This document shows positions 1 to 8,342 of a DNA stretch of 64,000 bases, one piece after another; the stretch's first letter is position 1, and each line of letters begins with the position of its first letter. A program made the position numbers and the translations under genes. This stretch comes from JBCCMQ01 sp039026235 (lineage in GTDB: Bacteria > Pseudomonadota > Alphaproteobacteria > Rhodobacterales > Rhodobacteraceae). Below the pieces are notes generated by a model, which did no database searches, was not told where the DNA came from, and worked only from the letters and a program-made list of their open reading frames with translations. Location: contig JBCCMQ010000007.1 in the NCBI GenBank assembly GCA_039026235.1, positions 62,001-126,000 on the forward strand. The letters run 5' to 3'.

Positions 1-70
1 GCCTTGGTTGACGCTAATTGGTCGTGGGGATATGCGACGCGGGCCGAAAAATCCATACGGGAGACAGTCC

Positions 71-1117
71 TTGACACTCGGTGAAGAAAGCTTTCCGCAG
101 GGAACTCCCGGTTTCACACCACGGGTCTTCTCGGGCATCCAGCCATCCGGCGGTCTGACACTTGGAAACTATCTTGGTGCGATAAGACGGTTCGTGGACA
201 TGCAGGAGAGCGGTTTTGAGACCATCTACTGCATGGTCGATCTTCACGCGATCTCGGTCTGGCAGGATCCCGACGCACTTCGCCGCAGCACGCGCGAGGT
301 GGCAGCGGGCTTTATGGCGGCCGGTCTCGACCCGACCAAGTCAATCCTGTTCAACCAAAGCCAGGTGCCCGAACACGTCCAGCTAGGCTGGGTGTTCAGC
401 TGCGTGGCACGCATGGGCTGGATGCAGCGAATGACCCAGTGGAAAGACAAAGCCGGGAAGAACGCTGAGAATTCCTCTCTCGGGCTCTTTGCCTATCCCG
501 CACTGATGGCAGCCGACATTCTGGTCTACCACGCGACCCATGTGCCCGTGGGCGACGACCAGAAACAGCACCTTGAGCTGACACGCGATATCGCAACCAA
601 GTTCAACAATGACTTCAAAGTGGATTTCTTCCCGATCACCGAACCGGTGATACGCGGGGCAGCAACACGCATCATGAGCTTGCGCGACGGATCCAAGAAG
701 ATGTCAAAGTCGGATCCGTCGGACATGTCACGTATCAACATGACGGACACCGCTGATACGATTGCCAAAAAGATCCGCAAGGCAAAGACCGACCCTGATG
801 CCTTACCGTCCGAGACGGCCGGGCTAGACGACAGGCCGGAAGCCCGGAACCTGGTGAACATCTATGCTGCGTTGTCTGACGTGTCCCTTGATGCGGCGGT
901 CTCCGAAGTCGGCGGGCAGCCATTTTCCGTCTTCAAGCCCAGGCTGGCAGATCTTGCGGTGGCAAAGCTCGCACCGATTGCCGGTGAGATGGCGCGCCTG
1001 ATGGAAGATTCAGCTCAGATCGACCGCATTCTGAGTGAAGGCGCAGAACAAGCGCGCGCCGTCGCGACACCGATTTTGCGGCGCACCTACGAAATTGTAG
1101 GAATGCTGGGCACATGA
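71..1117 (+). CDS. trpS: Tryptophanyl-tRNA synthetase
   Basis: Class I aminoacyl-tRNA synthetase that charges tRNA-Trp in the cytoplasm. The HIGH-type signature appears as SGIQPSGGLTLGNYLGA near residues 21-36 and the KMSKS loop as KKMSKSDP near residues 209-216. The length (348 residues from the chosen start) is normal for bacterial TrpS. I chose the TTG at 71 because GGGAG lies about 7 bases before it. An ATG at position 8 in the same frame would add 21 residues unlike TrpS and has no visible ribosome binding site. The stop overlaps the ATG of the next gene (ATGA), which suggests translational coupling. Confidence 0.93.
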   Translation: MTLGEESFPQGTPGFTPRVFSGIQPSGGLTLGNYLGAIRRFVDMQESGFETIYCMVDLHAISVWQDPDALRRSTREVAAGFMAAGLDPTKSILFNQSQVPEHVQLGWVFSCVARMGWMQRMTQWKDKAGKNAENSSLGLFAYPALMAADILVYHATHVPVGDDQKQHLELTRDIATKFNNDFKVDFFPITEPVIRGAATRIMSLRDGSKKMSKSDPSDMSRINMTDTADTIAKKIRKAKTDPDALPSETAGLDDRPEARNLVNIYAALSDVSLDAAVSEVGGQPFSVFKPRLADLAVAKLAPIAGEMARLMEDSAQIDRILSEGAEQARAVATPILRRTYEIVGMLGT

Positions 1118-1715
1118 ACGAACCCTGGCCACCAGAGGTCGTCCTAAGTGGGCAACATGTAGAACTCCGCCCCTTCATCCGGACCATGCTGAGGCCCTAA
1201 GCGCCGCATCGGCCGACGGCGATCTTGACCGTCTTTGGTACACGAGCGTGCCGTCCCCTGCTGAGGTCCCAGTCGAAATTGCCCGCCGCCTTGCGCTGCG
1301 TGCGAAGGGTTCCATGCTACCGTTTTCGGTCTTTGACCCGGCGTCAGGTAAAGCGGTCGGAATGACGACCTACATGAACATCGAAGCCGAGACACCGCGA
1401 CTGGAGATCGGATCGACGTGGTACGCCAAATCTGTCCAGCGCACGGCACTGAACACGGAATGCAAAATTCTGATGCTAACCCATGCCTTCGAGGAACTGG
1501 GCTGCATCGCGGTCGAATTCCGCACGCACTTCATCAACATGCAAAGCCGTCGTGCAATCGAAAGGCTTGGGGCCAAGCTTGACGGTGTGCTGCGGTCGCA
1601 TCTCGTGATGCCCAATGGCACGCTCAGGGACACCGCAGTCTACTCCATCGTTGCCAGTGAATGGCCGACCGTGCGTGCGCATTTGCAATGGATGCTTGAA
1701 AAACCCCGATATTAA
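1114..1715 (+). pseudogene. GNAT acetyltransferase (RimJ/RimL type), frameshifted
   Basis: The start overlaps the trpS stop, and the first 20 codons (MNEPWPPEVVLSGQHVELRP) look like a normal N-terminus of this family. The frame then closes at a TAA at 1198-1200. The -1 frame, entered at the C run at 1170-1173, continues without a break as HPDHAEALSAAS, then WYTSVPSPAE, and on to the stop at 1715. Adding one C to the run would give one ORF of about 200 residues with the usual RimJ/RimL N-acetyltransferase layout, including the late RAIERLGAKLDGVLR motif. Either the gene is recently inactivated or one base of a homopolymer was missed in sequencing. No canonical slippery heptamer is present, so programmed frameshifting is unlikely. 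The target of the enzyme is unknown. Confidence 0.75.
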
Positions 1716-1810
1716 GCGCCTATGTGCGATTGCGCACCGTTATTGGGCTGTTTTTTGGACTTCTTGACTCTGCTGGGTTCCTTATCTGTTGGCGGGAAGG
1801 GAGCCACACC

Positions 1811-2323
1811 ATGCGTTATCAAGCCCCAAAGGACATGCGGATCGGGCATGTCCATCTGCGTGTGTCCGATCTCGAACGGTCGATTGCATTCTATAGAGAT
1901 GTCATCGGCCTGGACGTCGTCCAGCGCTATGGAGCTCAGGCCGCGTTTCTGTCCGCCGGCGGCTACCACCATCACATCGGTCTGAATACGTGGCAAAGCA
2001 AAGGATCGGAACCCGCGCCGAAACGGTTTCCCGGTCTCTTTCACGCGGCATTTCTGTTCCCGGACCGTGCGAGCCTTGGTCTGGCGGTGGTGCAGGCCAT
2101 GAACCAGGGCGTTGCAATTGATGGCAGCGCAGATCACGGCGTGTCCGAAGCCGTTTACTTTGACGACCCGGACGGAAACGGCATTGAGCTTTACCGCGAC
2201 CGGAACCCAAGTGAATGGCCAAGGAACGAAAACGGCGATCTAGTGATCACCAATTCCCGTCTCGACCTAGCGGCGCTTTTGCGCGAAGCGCGGGGGCTGG
2301 ACCCTTCCGCAGCCCGGCCCTAG
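1811..2323 (+). CDS. Glyoxalase/VOC-fold protein
   Basis: A 170-residue protein of the vicinal oxygen chelate superfamily. The repeated beta-alpha-beta-beta-beta modules are visible: GHVHLRVSDLERSIAFYRDV near the N-terminus, and HHHIGLNTW and HAAFLFPDR in the middle. The C-terminal signature DDPDGNGIELYRDR supplies the metal-binding Glu. Such enzymes bind a divalent metal and act as glyoxalases, dioxygenases or resistance proteins, and the substrate cannot be told here. The ATG at 1811 is preceded by GGGAAGGGAG, a strong ribosome binding site. An upstream ATG in the same frame would add 29 hydrophobic residues without a ribosome binding site and was not used. Confidence 0.85.
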   Translation: MRYQAPKDMRIGHVHLRVSDLERSIAFYRDVIGLDVVQRYGAQAAFLSAGGYHHHIGLNTWQSKGSEPAPKRFPGLFHAAFLFPDRASLGLAVVQAMNQGVAIDGSADHGVSEAVYFDDPDGNGIELYRDRNPSEWPRNENGDLVITNSRLDLAALLREARGLDPSAARP

Positions 2324-2350
2324 TCTGCCCGAACTTTTGCGGAGGCTTTG

Positions 2351-3214
2351 ATGGCGGTCGGTACCAATATTCGCACATATTTTGAGGGCGCTTGGCACAA
2401 CGAAGATCTGATGATCATGCGGGCGGCCGATCATGGCAGCTGGCTCGGGACATCTGTGTTCGATGGTGCGCGGTATTTTGAGGGTGTGGCACCGGATCTG
2501 GAAGCGCACTGCGCACGCGTGAACCGGTCTGCCGAAGCCCTGATGATCACGCCGACCGTATCGACGGCTGATATGGTTGCTTTGATCCAAGAAGGTTTGG
2601 CCAGTTATCCCAAAACCGCCGCCGTCTATATCCGGCCCATGTACTGGGCCATCGCCGGCGGGGAGCTGGCGGTAGCACCAAAACTGGGAGAAACCGGTTT
2701 TGCCATCTGTCTGGAAGAGATCCCCATGGCTCGGCCCGACGCGACGGCAACCCTGACCCGGACCCAGTTTAGGCGCCCGGTGCTCGAAGACGCGGTCGTC
2801 AATGCCAAGGCCGGATGTCTCTATCCGAACAACGCTCGGATGCTGCTCGAGGCCAAATCCAAGGGTTACAGCAACGCGCTGGTCGCCGATGCTGCCGGCA
2901 ATGTCGCCGAGACCGCGACAGCGAACATCTTTATGGTTCGGGACGGCGAAATCATGACACCGATTGCGAACGGCACGTTTCTTGCCGGGATCACCCGTGC
3001 ACGCCACATTGAAAACGCGACGGCCGAGGGGATGACCGTAAAGCAGACGGTTCTGAGTTTCGACGACTTCAAAACCGCCGATGAGGTCTTCACGACCGGA
3101 AACATGAGCAAGATCGGCGCCGTGACCGAGTTCGATGGCACGCACTATCAGGTTGGGCCCGTCACCCGCCGCCTGCGTGAACTCTACTGGGATTGGGCGC
3201 TAAGCGGCCGCTAA
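2351..3214 (+). CDS. ilvE: Branched-chain amino acid aminotransferase
   Basis: Fold-type IV PLP aminotransferase of 287 residues. It matches the short alphaproteobacterial IlvE-like group: the N-terminus has YFEGAWHN and SVFDGARYFEG, the Schiff-base Lys lies in the stretch VVNAKAGCLYPNNARML, and GNVAETATANIF and TGNMSKI follow. The family interconverts Val, Leu and Ile with their 2-oxo acids using glutamate. I cannot exclude a D-amino-acid or aminodeoxychorismate-lyase-like activity. GGAGG sits 7 bases before the ATG. The gene stands 27 bp after the VOC protein and may share its transcript. Confidence 0.85.
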   Translation: MAVGTNIRTYFEGAWHNEDLMIMRAADHGSWLGTSVFDGARYFEGVAPDLEAHCARVNRSAEALMITPTVSTADMVALIQEGLASYPKTAAVYIRPMYWAIAGGELAVAPKLGETGFAICLEEIPMARPDATATLTRTQFRRPVLEDAVVNAKAGCLYPNNARMLLEAKSKGYSNALVADAAGNVAETATANIFMVRDGEIMTPIANGTFLAGITRARHIENATAEGMTVKQTVLSFDDFKTADEVFTTGNMSKIGAVTEFDGTHYQVGPVTRRLRELYWDWALSGR

Positions 3215-3336
3215 TCGCTGTTTGAGCGCACGTTGATATGCCACCCAAAGCTTGGGCCGATCAACAAACGCCAATGCCGAACCGGCTTGCGTGCTGGTTC
3301 GTGAGCGGCCATGATTAGCTGGCAGCGGAGGGACCT

Positions 3337-3792
3337 ATGCGCAAGTTTCTGGTTGTTCTGGACGACAGCCGCGAATGCCTGAACGCCATGCGATTTGCGG
3401 CCATGCGCGCGGCACACACCGGTGGAGGCGTCGAAATACTGTCGATCATACCACCGGACGAATTTCAGCATTGGATCGGTGTCGGGAACCTGATGCGCGA
3501 AGAAGCGCGCGAGCGCATCCATGCCCACTTTGAAGTATTCGCGAAATGGATGCGGGACAAACAGGGTGTAGATCCGGAGCTTGTCATACGCGAAGGCGAG
3601 GCCGTGCCGGAAATTCTGTCGCAAATCCGTGAAGATACCGATATCGGCGTCCTCGTGCTGGGCGCCGGCACGGAAAAGTCGGGGCCGGGGCCACTGGTGA
3701 CCCAGTTGTCAAAGGCTTCGGGGACGCTTCCTGTTCCGATCACCATCGTGCCGGGCGATCTGTCCAAGGAAAGGCTGGAAGCCATTACGTGA
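3337..3792 (+). CDS. Universal stress protein, UspA family
   Basis: A 151-residue single-domain Usp protein. It starts with the beta strand and loop FLVVLDDSRECLNAMRFA typical of the family. It ends with a nucleotide-loop region LVLGAGTEKSGPGPLV followed by PVPITIVPG, the usual last strand. The spacing of the Gly residues suggests an ATP-binding type, but this is an inference. The ATG is preceded by GGAGGG. The gene stands alone, 122 bp after ilvE, and a new promoter region for the NifU-type gene follows it. Confidence 0.88.
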   Translation: MRKFLVVLDDSRECLNAMRFAAMRAAHTGGGVEILSIIPPDEFQHWIGVGNLMREEARERIHAHFEVFAKWMRDKQGVDPELVIREGEAVPEILSQIREDTDIGVLVLGAGTEKSGPGPLVTQLSKASGTLPVPITIVPGDLSKERLEAIT

Positions 3793-3798
3793 CAGCAG

Positions 3799-3815
3799 TT
3801 TAGAATTATTCCAAA
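3799..3815. promoter_or_regulatory. Palindrome before the NifU gene, possible iron/Fe-S operator
   Basis: The 17-bp near-palindrome reads TTTAGAAT-T-ATTCCAAA, with 7 of 8 arm positions matching. It ends 3 bp before a perfect -35 hexamer. From memory it resembles the Iron-Rhodo-box proposed for Rhodobacterales iron and Fe-S genes (IscR regulation). The downstream gene encodes an Fe-S cluster carrier, which fits. I could not check the published consensus. Confidence 0.45.
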
Positions 3816-3818
3816 CCA

Positions 3819-3849
3819 TTGACAGTCTAGCTGTGGCTACGCATATCAG
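3819..3849 (+). promoter_or_regulatory. Candidate sigma-70 promoter of the NifU-type gene
   Basis: TTGACA at 3819-3824 is a perfect -35. The -10 is less clear: CATATC at 17 bp spacing or TATCAG at 19 bp. Transcription would start near 3855 and leave a short leader before the ATG at 3874. Confidence 0.45.
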
Positions 3850-3873
3850 GCTCAGAGTGAAAGGAACCGTCCT

Positions 3874-4434
3874 ATGTTCATCCAAACCGAGTCGACCCCG
3901 AATCCGGCGACGCTGAAGTTTATTCCCGGAAGCACGGTTCTTGCCGCCGGCACAGCCGATTTCCCAACCGAAGAAACCGCCGAGAAATCGCCTCTGGCCC
4001 AGCGTATCTTTTCGGTGACTGGCGTAGGTGCCGTTTTCCTGGGAACGGACTTTGTCACCGTAACCAAGACCGATGATGCCGAATGGGATCACATCAAACC
4101 CGCGATTTTGGGTGCGATCATGGAACACTTCCAGTCAGGCCTTCCGGTCATGACTGGCGATGAACCTGTGTCGGACGGCCATGCGGAACACGACGGTCCG
4201 GACGCCGAGGTGGTTGGTCAGATCAAACAGCTTCTGGATACCCGCGTCAGGCCTGCAGTTGCACAGGACGGCGGAGACATCACGTTTTACGGTTTCGACA
4301 AGGGCGTCGTTTATCTGCATATGCAGGGCGCATGCGCGGGGTGCCCATCTTCAACCCTGACGCTCAAGATGGGCATCGAAAACCTGCTTCGTCACTATAT
4401 CCCGGAAGTGGTCGAAGTCAGGCCAGTGGCCTAA
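3874..4434 (+). CDS. NifU-family Fe-S cluster carrier protein
   Basis: A 186-residue protein with two domains. The N-terminal Nfu_N domain begins MFIQTESTPNPATLKFIPG. The C-terminal NifU domain carries the cluster-binding pair in GACAGCPSSTLTLK, Cys154 and Cys157. Members assemble or deliver [4Fe-4S] clusters in the cytoplasm. AAGGAA precedes the ATG at a good distance. A possible iron operator and promoter lie just upstream, and tsaB and a rimI-like gene follow on the same strand, an order common in Rhodobacterales. Confidence 0.92.
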   Translation: MFIQTESTPNPATLKFIPGSTVLAAGTADFPTEETAEKSPLAQRIFSVTGVGAVFLGTDFVTVTKTDDAEWDHIKPAILGAIMEHFQSGLPVMTGDEPVSDGHAEHDGPDAEVVGQIKQLLDTRVRPAVAQDGGDITFYGFDKGVVYLHMQGACAGCPSSTLTLKMGIENLLRHYIPEVVEVRPVA

Positions 4435-4458
4435 CCACCCGGAACTACGGACTGTCCA

Positions 4459-5133
4459 CTGTCGAACCTTCTGGCATTTGACACTTCGGGCCCGTACTGC
4501 GCCGCCGCGGTTTCGCGCGCGGGCGAAGTCACCGGCACGTGCGAAGAGCCCATGCAGCGGGGACAGGCCGAACATCTGATACCCGTCTTAGAGGGACTGC
4601 TGGCGAAACAGGGCTTAACCTGGCAGAGGCTCGATGCGATTGGCGTTGGAATTGGTCCCGGAAACTTCACCGGAATACGTATCTCGGTCGGTGCCGCGCG
4701 GGGTCTCGCGCTCGGCCTTGGAATCCCTGCGATCCCTATCAGCATGTTCGACGTTCTGGTCGCCGAAAGCGAACAAACCGGTAAAGGTTCGCTTCTGGCT
4801 AGCGTCGCGGCGCCGCGCGGGCAGGCCTATGTGCAAGCATTTGACCACGGCATGCCCGTTGGCAAACCGTTCCTGATTGATCCAGCCAACCCCATAGGCC
4901 TGGCCGAGGTGGCGGAAGCTGATCGTGTCTACGGCTACCGGGCCACTGAGATTGCTCGGATGCTTGGCATAGCGGGCACGGAAGGCGAGCCCAGGAATAT
5001 CGCTGCACGGATGGGCTGGTTATCCGCAACTAAGCTCCAAAGTAGAGATTTCGGCGGCAAACCTGCGCCACTTTATGTCAAGCCCGCAGATGCCGAACCA
5101 CCGGCCCAAGCGGGTCCCAAGATCCTCATATGA
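4459..5133 (+). CDS. tsaB: tRNA threonylcarbamoyladenosine biosynthesis protein TsaB
   Basis: TsaB scaffolds TsaD in making the t6A modification of ANN-reading tRNAs. The N-terminal ASKHA-type strand LLAFDTSGPYCAAAV, the loop GIGPGNFTGIRISVGAARGL and the overall size (about 224 residues) identify it. The start is a problem. Between the previous stop and the essential first strand there is no in-frame ATG, GTG or TTG, only CTG codons at 4459 and 4471. I place the start at CTG 4459 (GGA lies 7 bases before it). The first in-frame ATG (4552) would remove the first beta strand. The stop overlaps the next start as ATGA. Confidence 0.82.
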   Translation: MSNLLAFDTSGPYCAAAVSRAGEVTGTCEEPMQRGQAEHLIPVLEGLLAKQGLTWQRLDAIGVGIGPGNFTGIRISVGAARGLALGLGIPAIPISMFDVLVAESEQTGKGSLLASVAAPRGQAYVQAFDHGMPVGKPFLIDPANPIGLAEVAEADRVYGYRATEIARMLGIAGTEGEPRNIAARMGWLSATKLQSRDFGGKPAPLYVKPADAEPPAQAGPKILI

Positions 5134-5543
5134 GCCCGGAAGAACTGTGCGAACTGCACCATGCTGCCTTTGACTATCCGCGGCCTTGGACGGCCTTGGA
5201 GTTTGCGTCGATCTTGGATCAGCCAACAGTCTTTTTGGTCTCTATCGGCAAGGGCTTTTTGATCGCGAGGGTCCTTGCGGATGAAACCGAGCTACTGACA
5301 CTGGCAGTGCCGATTGCTGAACGACGACGGGGCATTGGAAAGACATTGGTACAGGAGTTCCTGGCTGAAGCGTCCCATCGGGGTGCGGAAACGGCGTTTC
5401 TCGAAGTTGCCGCGGACAACGGGCCGGCGCGCGCGCTTTATGGCGCGACAGGCTGGGACACTGCCGGAATGCGCAGCGGATATTACCGCAAAAGGGACGG
5501 AACCCTGGTCGACGCCCTCATCATGCGGCGCGGCGTCCCCTGA
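5130..5543 (+). CDS. rimI: RimI-like ribosomal protein alanine N-acetyltransferase
   Basis: A 137-residue GNAT protein. The acetyl-CoA loop is visible in PIAERRRGIGKTLVQEFL, and the downstream motif is FLEVAADNGPARALYGATGW. Its start overlaps the tsaB stop, and tsaB-rimI pairs are widespread, so the annotation follows context as well as sequence. RimI acetylates the N-terminal Ala of ribosomal protein S18, but related GNATs can have other targets. Confidence 0.82.
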   Translation: MSPEELCELHHAAFDYPRPWTALEFASILDQPTVFLVSIGKGFLIARVLADETELLTLAVPIAERRRGIGKTLVQEFLAEASHRGAETAFLEVAADNGPARALYGATGWDTAGMRSGYYRKRDGTLVDALIMRRGVP

Positions 5544-5612
5544 TTTCAGCAAGGTTCAAGCCTAATACTTGGGCGAACGCCAAAACGTCGATCACCAACC
5601 GCCAAATAGCTA

Positions 5613-5641
5613 TTGACCGTGCTGCGGCGCTGCGGTCTGAT
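5613..5641 (+). promoter_or_regulatory. Candidate promoter of the nucleoside ABC transporter operon
   Basis: TTGACC, a 17-bp spacer, then TCTGAT. The spacer region carries an inverted repeat (GACCG at 5615-5619, CGGTC at 5633-5637) placed so that a repressor bound there would block RNA polymerase. A leader of about 80 nt would precede the first gene. Confidence 0.4.
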
Positions 5642-5725
5642 CCGGGTTGATCTATCACTGATCTCTTCAGACGACCGGTGCGCCCAGGGTGGGGCAAGTG
5701 CCGGCAAATCAACCGGGAGACACAA

Positions 5726-6727
5726 ATGACCCTAATGAAATACTTGCTCGGTGCCGCTGCTACGGTTGCACTGGGCGCCGGCGCTGCGCTTGCCGAACCA
5801 GCCCTGATCTTCGATCTGGGCGGCAAGTTTGACAAGTCATTCAATGAGGCCGCATTCAACGGCGCTGAGCGCTTTGCCGGGGAAACCGGCAGCACCTATC
5901 GTGACATCGAGCTTACATCGGAAGCCCAGCGCGAGCAGGCGCTTCGCCGCTTTGCAGAGCAGGGCTTCAACCCGGTCATCACCACGGGCTTCGCCTTTGC
6001 CGGCCCGGTCGAGGCTGTGGCCAAGGATTATCCGGAAACCAAGTTCGTCAACATCGACGGCTTCATTCCTGACATTCCCGACAACGTGCTGATGATCAGC
6101 TTCCAGGAACACCAGGGATCGTATTTGGTGGGGATGTTGGCGGCCATGGCATCGGAATCCGGCACCATCGGCTTTGTGGGCGGGATGGACATCCCGCTGA
6201 TCCGCCATTTCGGGTGCGGCTACGCGCAGGGCGCCAAATCCGTGAACCCCGACATCAACATCGTCGCAAACATGACCGGCACAACCCCGGCAGCCTGGAA
6301 TGACCCGGTTAAGGGCAGCGAACTGACGAAGGCACAGATCAGCCAGGGAGCGGACGTGATCTACGCGGCTGCCGGCGGCACCGGTGTGGGTGTTCTTCAG
6401 GCGGCAGCCGACGAAGGCATCTTCTCGATCGGCGTGGACTCCAACCAAAATTACCTGCACCCCGGCTCGGTGCTGACATCGATGCTGAAGCGCGTGGATG
6501 TTGCGGTTTACGAGGCCATGAAAGCCGGAGAAGATCTGGAAACCGGCAGTTTGGTCCTGGGATTGGCTGAAGAGGGCGTCGGCTATTCAGTAGACGAGCA
6601 CAACGAAGCGCTGCTGGACGATGAGATGCTGGCAGCGGTGGAAAAAGCGCGGAGCGAGATTATCGACGGAAGCCTCGATGTGGTAGCCTACTACGCCAAC
6701 GATAGCTGCCCGGCGCACGACTTCTAA
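5726..6727 (+). CDS. BMP-family ABC transporter substrate-binding protein
   Basis: A periplasmic binding protein of the BmpA/PnrA family, 333 residues. It starts with a signal peptide (MTLMKYLLGAAATVALGAGA, cleavage near ALA-EP). Then comes IFDLGGKFDKSFNEAAF, the family's N-terminal ligand-contact region, and later GFVGGMDIPLIRHFGCGY and IYAAAGGTGVGV. Family members bind purine and other nucleosides. GGGAG precedes the ATG. It leads an operon with the ATPase and two permeases, forming a complete nucleoside-type importer. Confidence 0.92.
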   Translation: MTLMKYLLGAAATVALGAGAALAEPALIFDLGGKFDKSFNEAAFNGAERFAGETGSTYRDIELTSEAQREQALRRFAEQGFNPVITTGFAFAGPVEAVAKDYPETKFVNIDGFIPDIPDNVLMISFQEHQGSYLVGMLAAMASESGTIGFVGGMDIPLIRHFGCGYAQGAKSVNPDINIVANMTGTTPAAWNDPVKGSELTKAQISQGADVIYAAAGGTGVGVLQAAADEGIFSIGVDSNQNYLHPGSVLTSMLKRVDVAVYEAMKAGEDLETGSLVLGLAEEGVGYSVDEHNEALLDDEMLAAVEKARSEIIDGSLDVVAYYANDSCPAHDF

Positions 6728-6730
6728 GGC

Positions 6731-8326
6731 ATGGGCGACGCCATCACGGATTCGGGGCAGCCGGCTGCGGCTGCCCCGTACGCATCGGGCGCCACAGTTG
6801 ACCCGGCGGCCCCAGCCATTGAGTTAAAGGGCATTTCAAAGGCATTCGGGCCGGTTCAGGCCAACAAAGACATCTCGATCCGCGTGGCGCGCGGCAGGAT
6901 CCACGGGATTATCGGTGAAAACGGCGCTGGAAAGTCGACGCTGATGTCCATCCTCTACGGCTTTTACAAGGCTGATGAGGGAGAGATCCTGATCGGCGGC
7001 AAGCCGACCCAGATACCGGACAGCCAGGCGGCAATCCGTGCCGGCATCGGCATGGTCTTTCAGCATTTTAAACTCGTCGAGAACTTCACCGTTCTCGAAA
7101 ACATTATTCTTGGTGCCGAAGACGGGCCGATGCTGCGTCCTTCGCTGGCCAAGGCGCGTCGTACCCTCAAAGAATTGTCCGATGAATATGAACTCAACGT
7201 GGATCCTGATGCGCTGGTTGAAAACCTGAGTGTCGGACACCAGCAACGGGTGGAGATTCTAAAGGCGCTCTACCGGCACGCCGACATCCTAATACTGGAC
7301 GAACCGACGGGTGTTTTGACCCCCGCCGAAGCAGATCACCTGTTTCGAATTCTGCGCAATCTGAGATCCGAGGGCAAAACCATTATTCTGATCACGCATA
7401 AACTGCGCGAGATCATGGATGCGACCGACACCGTCAGCGTGATGCGACGGGGCAAGATGACCGCTACGGTTAAGACCGCCGAGACCAGCCCGGAAGAGCT
7501 GGCCGAACTTATGGTCGGCCGCAAGGTTCTGCTGCGCGTCGAAAAGTCCGCGCCCGAACTCGGTCGGGTCATCATGGCCTGCAACGATTTGCGCGTGGTC
7601 GACGAAAAAGGCGTGGAACGTCTGAAGGGCGTGTCGCTTTCCGTACGCTCTGGCGAAATCCTTGGCATTGCCGGCGTTGCTGGAAACGGGCAATCGGAAC
7701 TCTTAGAGGTTATTGGCGGTATGCGCCCGGCCGACGGACGGCTGAGCATCTCGGGCGAAGAGGTCGACCTAAGCGGCAAGCTGAGCGACGGCCAGACCAG
7801 GCGCAACGCAGGCATCTCTCACGTCCCGGAAGACCGTCAGCGCGAAGGCCTGATCATGGAATTCGCCGCGTGGGAAAATGTGGCCTTCGGCTATCACCAC
7901 GATCCCGCCTACAACCGCAACCGCTGGCTGATGGACAACGCTGCCCTTAGAAGTGATGCCGAAGGAAAGATGTCGCGCTTTGACGTCAGGCCGCCGCACC
8001 CGCATTTGTCGGCAAAGAACTTCTCTGGTGGTAACCAGCAGAAAATCGTTCTGGCGCGAGAGATAGAACGCAACCCAAACCTCTTGCTGGTCGGTCAGCC
8101 AACCCGCGGGGTCGATATTGGTGCAATCGAATTCATACACCAGCAGATCGTTGCGCTGCGAGATCAGGGAAAGGCCATACTTCTTGTGAGTGTGGAACTG
8201 GACGAGATCATGTCTTTGTCGGACAGGATCGCGGTCATGTTCGACGGCAGGGTCATGGGTGAACGGCAGCCGGACAAAACAGACGAACGCGAATTGGGCC
8301 TTATGATGGCCGGCGTCGCGGAATAA
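6731..8326 (+). CDS. Nucleoside/sugar-type ABC transporter ATPase, two ABC domains
   Basis: A 531-residue protein with two fused ATPase modules. The first has Walker A GENGAGKST near residues 63-71, signature NLSVGHQQR and Walker B ILILDEPTG. The second has a divergent Walker A (GVAGNGQSELLE), signature NFSGGNQQK and LLLVGQPTRG. The degenerate second half is usual for the sugar/nucleoside (RbsA/MglA, YufO) group. It starts 3 bp after the binding-protein stop. The first 35 residues are an Ala/Pro-rich extension before the ABC fold. Confidence 0.93.
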   Translation: MGDAITDSGQPAAAAPYASGATVDPAAPAIELKGISKAFGPVQANKDISIRVARGRIHGIIGENGAGKSTLMSILYGFYKADEGEILIGGKPTQIPDSQAAIRAGIGMVFQHFKLVENFTVLENIILGAEDGPMLRPSLAKARRTLKELSDEYELNVDPDALVENLSVGHQQRVEILKALYRHADILILDEPTGVLTPAEADHLFRILRNLRSEGKTIILITHKLREIMDATDTVSVMRRGKMTATVKTAETSPEELAELMVGRKVLLRVEKSAPELGRVIMACNDLRVVDEKGVERLKGVSLSVRSGEILGIAGVAGNGQSELLEVIGGMRPADGRLSISGEEVDLSGKLSDGQTRRNAGISHVPEDRQREGLIMEFAAWENVAFGYHHDPAYNRNRWLMDNAALRSDAEGKMSRFDVRPPHPHLSAKNFSGGNQQKIVLAREIERNPNLLLVGQPTRGVDIGAIEFIHQQIVALRDQGKAILLVSVELDEIMSLSDRIAVMFDGRVMGERQPDKTDERELGLMMAGVAE

Positions 8327-8342
8327 TGCGAAGGGGACTCAA

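Noticed and set aside
2267..3145. A 292-codon minus-strand frame
   Set aside because: It is antisense to the branched-chain aminotransferase, with low-complexity His/Gly/Arg content and no signature.
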